DNA of 5,438 bases from Bacteroidota bacterium (GTDB lineage Bacteria > Zhuqueibacterota > JdFR-76 > DREG01). Both the position numbers and the translations under genes were made by a program. Below, piece after piece: positions 1 to 5,072 of the stretch. Under the pieces are notes generated by a model that saw only the letters and a list, made by a program, of their open reading frames with translations, searched no databases and was not told where the DNA came from. Where the stretch lies: assembly GCA_030624545.1 (NCBI GenBank), contig JAUXJX010000164.1, forward strand, positions 1 through 5,438, in the 5' to 3' direction. Within the stretch, counting starts at the first letter, position 1, and the number at the start of each line of letters is the position of its first letter.

Positions 1-134
1 CAGACAGGAATGTCTGTGCCATTGAAATAATAGGTCCAAACCCTGCTCTATTCAGTCACAGGCAGGAATGTCTGTGCCATTGAAATAATAGGTCCAAACC
101 CGGCTCTATTCAATCACAGACAGGAATGTCTGTG
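1..134. repeat. 58-bp tandem repeat with palindromic core
   Basis: Two full units (5-62 and 63-120) differ at only three positions by eye, and the start of a third unit runs to about 134, so the period is 58 bp. The array is cut by the window edge and may continue upstream. Each unit begins with a palindrome in which CACAGACA and TGTCTGTG flank a GGAA loop. The copy at 115-134 is perfect, the copy at 57-76 has one G:T pair, and the first (1-18) is truncated. The units contain no open frame of note. No T-run follows the hairpins, so they are not intrinsic terminators. Similar CACAGAC-type palindromes are, as I recall, dispersed REP-like repeats in some uncultured bacterial phyla; that recollection was not checked. 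Confidence 0.9.
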
Positions 135-199
135 CTACCATTCTGGGATTTTTCATCACTCGAAATTTTCTGACCGTTCGAATTCTTTCAAAAAAATAC

Positions 200-228
200 T
201 TGACAAATGAAACCAAACTGTATATAAT
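200..228 (+). promoter_or_regulatory. Consensus sigma70-type promoter of the operon
   Basis: TTGACA at 200-205 and TATAAT at 223-228 are exact consensus hexamers separated by an ideal 17-nt spacer. An A-rich tract (190-196) lies just upstream of the -35. Transcription would start near 235, giving a leader of roughly 45 nt before the gene 1 start. It is the only convincing promoter I can see in the window, so it probably drives the whole gene set. Confidence 0.85.
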
Positions 229-241
229 GCATATATACAGT
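217..241. promoter_or_regulatory. Putative GntR-type operator overlapping the -10
   Basis: Perfect 10-bp inverted repeat: ACTGTATATA (217-226) and TATATACAGT (232-241), with a 5-nt centre. It covers the -10 hexamer and the likely transcription start, where a bound dimer would block RNA polymerase. AT-rich palindromes with GT...AC ends are typical of GntR-family operators, and two YtrA-type GntR domains are encoded immediately downstream. Autoregulation by gene 1 and/or gene 3 is therefore likely but inferred. The CTG-to-CAG spacing (17 nt between) does not fit a LexA box (10 nt). Confidence 0.7.
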
Positions 242-272
242 AGAAACAATAATAGTGATTTGTTAGAACTAC

Positions 273-276
273 GGAG
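273..276 (+). promoter_or_regulatory. Ribosome binding site deciding the gene 1 start
   Basis: GGAG at 273-276 lies 2 nt before the ATG at 279 and 5 nt before the ATG at 282. The second ATG has the better spacing. It also makes the protein begin MLFNLT, matching the MLLNLT start of the paralogous gene 3. Confidence 0.6.
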
Positions 277-281
277 AAATG

Positions 282-1331
282 ATGCTTTTCAACCTAACAG
301 AACTTTCAGCAGAGCCGATGCACAGCCAAATTTCGCGCCAACTGGTTGAGAAGATCTTGTCAGGGGAGCTTGCCGGCGGCGCTATATTGGAACCAGCCCG
401 GGCGCTGGCTCGAAAACAAAGAGTCAATGTAAGAGCGGTGGAGAAAGCGTATGATAAGCTTACGCAGGAAGGTCTGATCGCGTCCAGCGATCAAGAAGTC
501 CATGTGAGGATGCTATCACCTGAAAAGAGGAGAGAGATCGCTTCAAGGCGAACGTTTGGAAACGACCACACGAACGATCTTTTCGAGATTCAGGAACAAT
601 TGGTGATGGCTGGTCAGATTCAGGCAAATTTATTGCCAAAAGGCTTGCCGGATGATGAATACGTTTCGGTGGCTGCCAGTTCTGTCCCTTCTCGAACCGT
701 CGGTGGTGATTTCTATGACTGCATTCCATTTGACGAGCGAAGATTCGCACTTGTCATTGGTGATGCTTGTGGCAACGGTCTTCCGGCCGCCATGCTAATT
801 TCCCAGATTCAGGCCATGCTCAAGAGTGAAGTCAACAATGGGAACCATATCAGGCACATCTTGGAGAACATGAACAACCAGCTCGTGCGATTCACGCCTA
901 AGGACAAATTTGTGACTCTTGTTTACGGCGTGTTTGACCGGAAAACCAGCGTCTTTGAATATGCCATTGCCGGACACCATTATCCGATTGTGCTGCAGAA
1001 AAATGGACGCAAAGAATATTTGAATGCCGGCGGCCCTGCACTCGGGATATTTCCGCAATATGATTGCCAAACGGGCGCCGTTGCTCTTGTGTCCGGAGAT
1101 ATCCTGTGTCTGTTTACGGACGGTGTCACTGAAGCGATGGATGTTTGCTACGAACAATTCAGCGAGGAACGCCTGATCGAGCTACTCATTGATAATCGTC
1201 ATCGTGCGCCACAGGAGATTGTGGACATCATACTTGACGATTTGCATTCATTTCATTCTCAGGTTAGTCTTCAAGACGATATGACGGTCATGATCCTGAA
1301 GATGAAGGAGTCCACGAAAAATGAAATTTAA
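282..1331 (+). CDS. GntR (YtrA-type) winged-helix / SpoIIE-RsbU PP2C phosphatase fusion
   Basis: A 349-residue cytoplasmic protein; the alternative start at 279 adds one Met. Residues 1-68 form a YtrA-type GntR winged helix: 36 of 68 residues match gene 3 by hand count, including the QISRQ helix and the AY..L..EGLI segment. Residues ~105-123 are the helical linker typical of RsbU-like phosphatases (Q..L.A..IQ..LLP). Residues ~124-340 are a PP2C/SpoIIE domain with all the metal-binding signatures visible: GGDFYD (141-146), GDACGNG (160-166; the usual motif is GD.sGHG), FTDG (278-281) and a DDMT motif near 332. Catalysis is therefore expected: Mn/Mg-dependent removal of phosphate from Ser/Thr of a partner, in known systems an anti-sigma antagonist of STAS type. 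No such partner is encoded here. The DNA-binding part is degenerate: the PS.R motif reads EPAR, and the basic RGKG wing of gene 3 is replaced by SSDQE. Its last two stop-codon bases belong to a repeat. It is the first gene after the promoter/operator. Domain calls are firm; target and DNA site are unknown. Confidence 0.9.
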   Translation: MLFNLTELSAEPMHSQISRQLVEKILSGELAGGAILEPARALARKQRVNVRAVEKAYDKLTQEGLIASSDQEVHVRMLSPEKRREIASRRTFGNDHTNDLFEIQEQLVMAGQIQANLLPKGLPDDEYVSVAASSVPSRTVGGDFYDCIPFDERRFALVIGDACGNGLPAAMLISQIQAMLKSEVNNGNHIRHILENMNNQLVRFTPKDKFVTLVYGVFDRKTSVFEYAIAGHHYPIVLQKNGRKEYLNAGGPALGIFPQYDCQTGAVALVSGDILCLFTDGVTEAMDVCYEQFSEERLIELLIDNRHRAPQEIVDIILDDLHSFHSQVSLQDDMTVMILKMKESTKNEI

Positions 1332-1350
1332 CCACGGATTAACACGGATT
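1330..1350 (+). repeat. ACCACGGAT-type dispersed repeat, partial copy 1
   Basis: AACCACGGATT followed by AACACGGATT matches the left arm of the copies at 4260 and 5091. The right arm is missing. The first two bases complete the TAA stop of the phosphatase gene (1329-1331), so the element abuts the gene end exactly. Confidence 0.75.
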
Positions 1351-1381
1351 TCATATGGGGATTTCCAAAAAAAACACCTTC

Positions 1382-1459
1382 TGTCATTCCCGAATGCACT
1401 TGTCGGGAATCCAGATTCTTGGCATAGTAGATTCCCGCCTAAAGCGTGCGGGAATGACA
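1382..1459. repeat. 78-bp nested inverted-repeat element (REP/MITE-like)
   Basis: The ends are perfect 11-bp inverted repeats, TGTCATTCCCG (1382-1392) and CGGGAATGACA (1449-1459). Each half also folds on its own: ATTCCCG 1386-1392 with CGGGAAT 1404-1410, and ATTCCCG 1431-1437 with CGGGAAT 1449-1455. The element can thus form either one long hairpin or two short ones, the layout of paired REP sequences. Elements with GTCATTCCCG ends are widespread short repeats in bacteria (recollection). It lies between the phosphatase and DUF418 genes and has no T-tract, so it is not an obvious terminator. It may stabilise mRNA or attenuate read-through. Confidence 0.85.
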
Positions 1460-1495
1460 ACCATGTCGAGCCTGCGCTCACTTGAGATATACCCT

Positions 1496-1504
1496 GGGAG
1501 GTGA
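1496..1504 (+). promoter_or_regulatory. Strong Shine-Dalgarno deciding the DUF418 gene start
   Basis: GGGAGGTGA is a near-complete anti-16S match placed directly before the ATG at 1506. The frame is open upstream to a TTG at 1482, but that start would put the ribosome site inside the coding region and has no site of its own. Confidence 0.7.
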
Positions 1505-1505
1505 A

Positions 1506-2750
1506 ATGACGTCCACAACCAACAACTCCGCCGCACCTGTTCCTGTTGGCGATCGGATTTTTGTCCTGGATGCATTACGCGGCTTTGCACTTCTCGGGAT
1601 TCTCATCATCAACATTCAAGCCTTTGCCATGATCGAGGCGGCATATTTCAATCAACTTGCCTACGGCGATATGTCCGGCTTGAATGGCTGGGTCTGGAAG
1701 CTGAGCCATATTTTCGGTGATCTAAAGTTTATGGCCCTTTTCTCCATGATGTTCGGGGCAGGCGTCGTGCTCATGACCGGCAGGATAGAAGCAAAAGGGG
1801 TTTCTCCAACGAAGCGGTACTATCGCAGAACATTGGGGCTGATTCTGTTTGGAATTATGCACGCCTATCTACTCTGGTGGGGAGATATACTGGTCTGGTA
1901 TGGGCTCTGTGCGCTGTTTGTATTCCTGTTCCGCAGGCTGGCGCCCAAAACCCTTCTTGCCATCGGCCTGGTTGTGATTGCCGTTCCATCGGTGCTGTAC
2001 CTGTTTTTCGGATTGTCCTTGCCGATGTGGCCGCCGGAAGTTTATCAAGAGTTCGCTTTGGATTGGCAGCCCAACACTGAAATGATCGCAAAGGAGCTTG
2101 CCGCTTACCGTGGCGGTTGGCTGACGCAGATGGAATATCGCGTTCCGACGTCAATTGCAATGCATACATTTGTCTTTCTTTTATGGGGCGCGTGGCGGGC
2201 CGGGGGACTGATGCTGCTCGGCATGGCCCTGTTTAAGTGGGGGGTCTTGACCGCAAAGCGGAGCCGCGGCTTCTATTTCAAGATCGCTGCAATCGGATTT
2301 GTCGTTGGCCTGCCTCTGATCATCTCAGGCGTTGTTCTGAATTTCAGCCACAATTGGACTGTGGACTTCTCCAGGTTTCTTGGCTATCAATTTAACTACT
2401 GGGGCAGCCTTTTTTTTGCTCTTGGCTATGTCGGAATCGTTAGCCTGGCCTGCCTTTCGGGTAGGATCAAATTCCTTACCGAGCGGCTTGCCGCAGTGGG
2501 CCGCCTGGCGCTGACCAACTATCTGCTGCAGACCATAATTTGCACAACGATTTTCTACGGCCACGGCTTCGGCCTCTTCGGCAGCGTGGAGCGAATTGGA
2601 CAATTCTTGATTGTGGCAGCGATATGGATCTTCCAACTCATAGTATCACCGATCTGGCTTAGGCATTTTCGTTTTGGACCGTTTGAGTGGCTTTGGCGTA
2701 CCTTCACCTATTTAGAGCTTCAGCCAATGCGAATTAGATCCAACGGGTAG
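1506..2750 (+). CDS. DUF418 / YeiB-family polytopic membrane protein
   Basis: A 414-residue inner-membrane protein with about ten hydrophobic segments (roughly 25-42, 70-92, 108-126, 129-143, 149-170, 222-245, 259-280, 297-317, 335-355, 366-385). The N-terminal signature R.F.LDALRGFALLGI (residues ~17-32) and the LKFMALFSMMFGAG segment (73-86) are characteristic of the YeiB family. The C-terminal DUF418 domain is clear: GRLALTNYLLQ (332-342), FYGHGFGLFG (350-359) and GPFEWLWR (391-398). Families with this N-terminus are related to membrane acyltransferases of the acyltransferase-3/HGSNAT type, so transfer of an acyl group to a sugar or envelope substrate is possible, but no substrate is established. 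Length is normal for the family. The 13-bp gap to the next gene, with no terminator, indicates co-transcription with the GntR/ABC set. Family assignment is firm; biochemical role is unknown. Confidence 0.92.
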   Translation: MTSTTNNSAAPVPVGDRIFVLDALRGFALLGILIINIQAFAMIEAAYFNQLAYGDMSGLNGWVWKLSHIFGDLKFMALFSMMFGAGVVLMTGRIEAKGVSPTKRYYRRTLGLILFGIMHAYLLWWGDILVWYGLCALFVFLFRRLAPKTLLAIGLVVIAVPSVLYLFFGLSLPMWPPEVYQEFALDWQPNTEMIAKELAAYRGGWLTQMEYRVPTSIAMHTFVFLLWGAWRAGGLMLLGMALFKWGVLTAKRSRGFYFKIAAIGFVVGLPLIISGVVLNFSHNWTVDFSRFLGYQFNYWGSLFFALGYVGIVSLACLSGRIKFLTERLAAVGRLALTNYLLQTIICTTIFYGHGFGLFGSVERIGQFLIVAAIWIFQLIVSPIWLRHFRFGPFEWLWRTFTYLELQPMRIRSNG

Positions 2751-2763
2751 ACATTGGAGTGAT

Positions 2764-3150
2764 ATGCTGCTCAATCTAACTGACATCTCATCAGAGCCCT
2801 TGCAGGGCCAGATTTCACGGCAGATCCGGGCGAATATTCTTGCCGGAGAACTGCCGGCGGGAACCAGCCTGCCTTCGATCAGGGTACTGGCGAGAGAGCA
2901 GCATGTGAGTGTGATCACAGTGCAGCGGGCTTATGAGCACCTCATGCGTGAAGGCCTGATCCATTCGAGAAGAGGAAAGGGATTTTTTGTCTCCGAGGTG
3001 CCCGAAGCGGCCAAAAAGGCATTGGCCAAACAACGGTTGATGGATAGCATCAAATCCCATGTTATTTCATCCCTGGCAGAGGGATTGTCAAAAGGAGATA
3101 TTAATCAAATAGTTGAAACGATAATGAAGAAAGCTGGAAAAGCAAAATGA
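2764..3150 (+). CDS. YtrA-type GntR transcriptional repressor
   Basis: A 128-residue cytoplasmic regulator, the usual length for the YtrA subfamily, which lacks a large effector domain. Residues ~10-76 form the winged helix, with intact family motifs: GTSLPSIRVLA (33-43), the recognition helix in VSVITVQRAYEHL (48-60), EGLI (63-66) and the basic wing SRRGKGFFV (68-76). Residues ~80-128 are a short helical tail that in this subfamily mediates dimerisation. GGAG at 2756-2759, 4 nt before the ATG, sets the start. YtrA-type proteins typically repress an adjacent ABC exporter operon and respond to cell-wall antibiotics or envelope stress; the ABC ATPase and permease genes directly downstream fit this. 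Its DNA-binding domain is a paralogue of the N-terminus of the phosphatase fusion. The palindrome at 217-241 is the best candidate target. The last codons lie in a segment that is duplicated 113 bp downstream. Confidence 0.93.
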   Translation: MLLNLTDISSEPLQGQISRQIRANILAGELPAGTSLPSIRVLAREQHVSVITVQRAYEHLMREGLIHSRRGKGFFVSEVPEAAKKALAKQRLMDSIKSHVISSLAEGLSKGDINQIVETIMKKAGKAK

Positions 3151-3265
3151 AGAGATGGAGACCGGAGACCGGAGACGGGAGACCGGAGACGGGAAAGACA
3201 AGGGTTCGGAAGTCTTTGGTCAGTTATTGAGATAATATTGAAGAAGATGGAAAAGCAAAATGAAG
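3112..3265 (+). repeat. Direct duplication of the gntR 3' end
   Basis: An identical 18-bp stretch, TGGAAAAGCAAAATGAAG, occurs at 3135-3152 (spanning the gene 3 stop) and at 3248-3265, offset 113 bp. Similarity extends upstream with changes. The copy at ~3226-3263 would read VIEIILKKMEKQ, against VETIMKKAGKAK in the real tail. Each copy is followed immediately by a GGAGACC/G heptamer array. This looks like a tandem duplication mediated by the arrays, or the relic of a second gntR 3' end. Confidence 0.7.
3157..3191 (+). repeat. GGAGACC/GGAGACG heptamer array, copy 1
   Basis: Five exact 7-bp units (3157-3163, 3164-3170, 3171-3177, 3178-3184, 3185-3191), all GGAGACS, with C or G at the seventh base. 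The array starts 6 bp after the gene 3 stop codon. It is non-coding as far as I can tell, and its length is a multiple of 7, not 3. Confidence 0.9.
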
Positions 3266-3267
3266 TC

Positions 3268-3356
3268 GGAGAATGGAGACGGGAGACCGGAGACGGCAAA
3301 AGACTGAAATCAGTAAATCTTCAATCCGGTCTTCGTTCTCCGGCCTCCGGTTCTTC
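3268..3356. repeat. Heptamer array copy 2 with inverted arm upstream of the ABC gene
   Basis: Four units (GGAGAAT, GGAGACG, GGAGACC, GGAGACG; 3268-3295) are followed, after a ~30-bp loop, by three units in inverse orientation (3328-3348, complementing GAAGACC, GGAGAAC and GGAGGCC). The transcript can fold into a GC-rich imperfect hairpin. It ends about 15-20 nt before the ribosome site (3370-3374) of the ABC ATPase gene, so it could affect processing or translation of the downstream genes; this is inference. Confidence 0.75.
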
Positions 3357-3383
3357 GTTTTCACAGATTGGAGGAGTTGAGCC

Positions 3384-4331
3384 ATGCAAAGAGCATTCAC
3401 ATTTAGGGACGTCAAAAAAACTTATCCCGAATTCCAACTAGGCCCGCTAAATTTCGAATTGGAGTCGGGAACTGTGCTCGGCTATATCGGGCCGAATGGT
3501 TCCGGGAAAACCACGACCATGCATTGTCTGGTTGGCCTGGTAAAGGCTGATAGTGGGGAAATGGAAATCTTCGGTCGCAGGAACGATCCCAATAAACCCG
3601 CATGGAAGCTTGATATCGGCTACGTTGGTGATGTCCACGTTTTTTACGAGAATTGGTCCGGCGAGAAGAATCTCAAGTTTCTTTCGCAGTTTTATCCGAA
3701 TTGGTCTGATGAGCTTGTGGCAGATTTGGCCAAGCGTTTTGTGATTCCACTGCACAAAAAGGCGAAGGAGCTCTCCGGCGGTAACCGTGTCAAATTGTCT
3801 TTGATTTCGGCCCTTGCTCATTCACCAAAGCTTCTGCTCCTGGATGAACCGACTTCCGGGCTGGATCCGGTGGTTCGGACCGAGGTATTGGATGTGCTGT
3901 TCCAGGTCCTCGAAGACGGCGAAAGGGCCATTTTCTATTCGACGCACATCCTGTCGGATATCGCCCGGCTTGCCGACGAGTTGGCATTTCTGGACAACGG
4001 CAAACTGAAGCTCAGAACCGGTAAAGATGATTTGACCGACCATTGGCGAAAAATCAGTTTCCGTCTTGAGAGAAATAACCTGGAATTGGAAGCCGCGGTA
4101 AGTCACAAGAATGAAGGCAAAGATCATCAAGTCATCAGCTCAAATCATGAAGACACCTTGCGACAGCTTCGTGAACTGGGCGCCGAAAATGTTCAGGAGA
4201 ATCGCATGACCATAGACGAAATTGCAGTGCAGATTTTGAAAGGAGTGAATAAAGACCGAAACCACGGATTGCACGGATGTCACGGAACACCACTGATCAA
4301 TAATCCGCGTAAATCAGCCAAATCTGTGTAA
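3384..4331 (+). CDS. ABC transporter ATP-binding protein (YtrB/BcrA-like)
   Basis: A 315-residue cytoplasmic ATPase of a single-domain exporter. The motifs appear in order: Walker A GPNGSGKTT (36-44), signature LSGGN (130-134), Walker B LLLLDEP (150-156), D-loop SGLD (158-161) and the switch histidine in STHIL (H188). The Q-loop position reads VGD (81-83) instead of Q, a substitution that I recall from other GntR-linked ABC ATPases (IG.V.D/E..FY type). A ~90-residue C-terminal extension (from ~215) follows, as in BcrA/EcsA-like subunits. GGAGG at 3370-3374, 9 nt before the ATG, supports the start. The last 23 residues (293-315, starting NHGLHGCHG) are encoded by an ACCACGGAT-type repeat, so the ancestral protein probably ended near residue 290. 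It should pair with the permease encoded 45 bp downstream to export a peptide-like antibiotic, lipid or similar compound; the substrate cannot be read from the sequence. Confidence 0.95.
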   Translation: MQRAFTFRDVKKTYPEFQLGPLNFELESGTVLGYIGPNGSGKTTTMHCLVGLVKADSGEMEIFGRRNDPNKPAWKLDIGYVGDVHVFYENWSGEKNLKFLSQFYPNWSDELVADLAKRFVIPLHKKAKELSGGNRVKLSLISALAHSPKLLLLDEPTSGLDPVVRTEVLDVLFQVLEDGERAIFYSTHILSDIARLADELAFLDNGKLKLRTGKDDLTDHWRKISFRLERNNLELEAAVSHKNEGKDHQVISSNHEDTLRQLRELGAENVQENRMTIDEIAVQILKGVNKDRNHGLHGCHGTPLINNPRKSAKSV

Positions 4332-4341
4332 ATCTGCGTTC
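4260..4341 (+). repeat. ACCACGGAT-type dispersed repeat, copy 2 (inside the ABC gene 3' end)
   Basis: The left arm 4260-4297 is identical over 38 bp to 5091-5128. The right arm (about 4303-4341) has diverged to an AATCTGTGTAAATCTGCGTT form but still pairs with the left, for example CACGGAT 4272-4278 with ATCTGTG 4322-4328 using one wobble. It covers the last 23 codons and the stop of the ABC ATPase gene and ends ~25 bp before the permease ribosome site. Confidence 0.85.
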
Positions 4342-4376
4342 TATTTGTCTTCTTCAATTCAAAAAGGAAGAAAGAA

Positions 4377-5069
4377 ATGTGGCACATTATCAAGGCAGAA
4401 TTTGAATATCATAAGTTCAGTATGGCTTTGGCCCTTATCGTAATTATGGGTCTTGATATCGGCATACTGGGTTGGGGCTGGACAGGAATTCGTCCGGATA
4501 TTCCCGGCATCTACACCATCATGGCTGTTGTGGTCGTGGTTTTATGGTTCTTCCGAATCGTACGGATGATCAAAGAAAAGACAGAGCGTTATCATGCAAC
4601 CTTACCCATAGCAAGAGGAGAGATTGCGCTGGCCCGCCTGCTTGTGATCGACCTGTTCTGGCTGACTGTTTTTGTGCTATTTTGGATACTTTTCCTAATA
4701 ATCCGGCCCCAGAGCTTCCAATTGTCGATTATCTGGTATTCGCTCTCCGTCACGGGCATACTGGTCGCGGTCAATGCCTATCCTTTCATCCATCGCGATC
4801 TCTTCTACTGTTTTACGGGCTTATATCAAAAGGTCATTTTGACGTTTATCTATGTCATCCTGCTTTTGCTTGCGACCCTTCTTTTCAGCTTGACCGCAAT
4901 CCAGCGCTACTTTCCAGATGTGCCATTGGATTCCGCCGTGCCGCTCCATGCGTCATTTGCAGAACTGACCTGGATGCCGATTGGCGCGCTTTTCTTTCTC
5001 ATGCTGGGATTTGGCCTGAGCTATTTGAGCTTGATTGTATTTCAAAAGCGAAAACATTATTTGGAGTAG
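4377..5069 (+). CDS. ABC-2-type permease subunit
   Basis: A 230-residue inner-membrane protein with six predicted helices (roughly 14-33, 43-63, 87-108, 118-137, 151-173, 201-222) and a basic C-terminus (QKRKHY). Between helices 2 and 3, the cytoplasmic segment KEKTERYHATLPIARGEIALARLL (67-89) resembles the coupling-helix region of ABC-2 exporters (E+...-LP+sR.ei...KLl), the main basis for the call. GGAAG at 4366-4370, 6 nt before the ATG, sets the start. With the upstream ATPase it should form the membrane channel of an exporter, as a homodimer or with the next membrane protein. Sequence conservation in these permeases is low, so family assignment rests on topology, this motif and gene order. 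The stop is 3 nt from the next ATG, indicating translational coupling. Confidence 0.82.
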   Translation: MWHIIKAEFEYHKFSMALALIVIMGLDIGILGWGWTGIRPDIPGIYTIMAVVVVVLWFFRIVRMIKEKTERYHATLPIARGEIALARLLVIDLFWLTVFVLFWILFLIIRPQSFQLSIIWYSLSVTGILVAVNAYPFIHRDLFYCFTGLYQKVILTFIYVILLLLATLLFSLTAIQRYFPDVPLDSAVPLHASFAELTWMPIGALFFLMLGFGLSYLSLIVFQKRKHYLE

Positions 5070-5072
5070 GGA

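Noticed and set aside
1..134. CRISPR array
   Set aside because: The segments between palindromes are also near-identical, so there are no unique spacers; it is a tandem repeat. No cas gene is present.
115..134. Intrinsic terminator at the palindrome
   Set aside because: No T-run follows, the loop is a fixed GGAA tetramer and the same hairpin repeats every 58 bp.
217..241. LexA/SOS box resembling CTGTATATA...TATACAG
   Set aside because: A LexA box has CTG and CAG separated by 10 nt; here 17 nt separate them, and the adjacent regulators are GntR-type, not LexA.
1355..1504. Small ORF (about 49 codons) before the DUF418 gene
   Set aside because: It is mostly translated from the nested inverted-repeat element, with no ribosome site and no protein-like pattern.
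1482..1505. Upstream TTG start for the DUF418 gene
   Set aside because: It would place the strong Shine-Dalgarno sequence inside the coding region and has no ribosome site of its own; the ATG at 1506 is better.
3216..3238. Internal promoter before the ABC gene (TTGGTC ... TAATAT)
   Set aside because: The spacing between the hexamer-like motifs is far too short for sigma70.
3238..3441. 67-codon ORF across the heptamer array
   Set aside because: Arginine/glycine/serine-rich translation of the repeats that runs into the ABC gene in the wrong frame; no ribosome site.
460..4774. Minus-strand open frames across the genes
   Set aside because: All overlap strong plus-strand genes or repeats and show no recognisable domains or ribosome sites; they are shadows.
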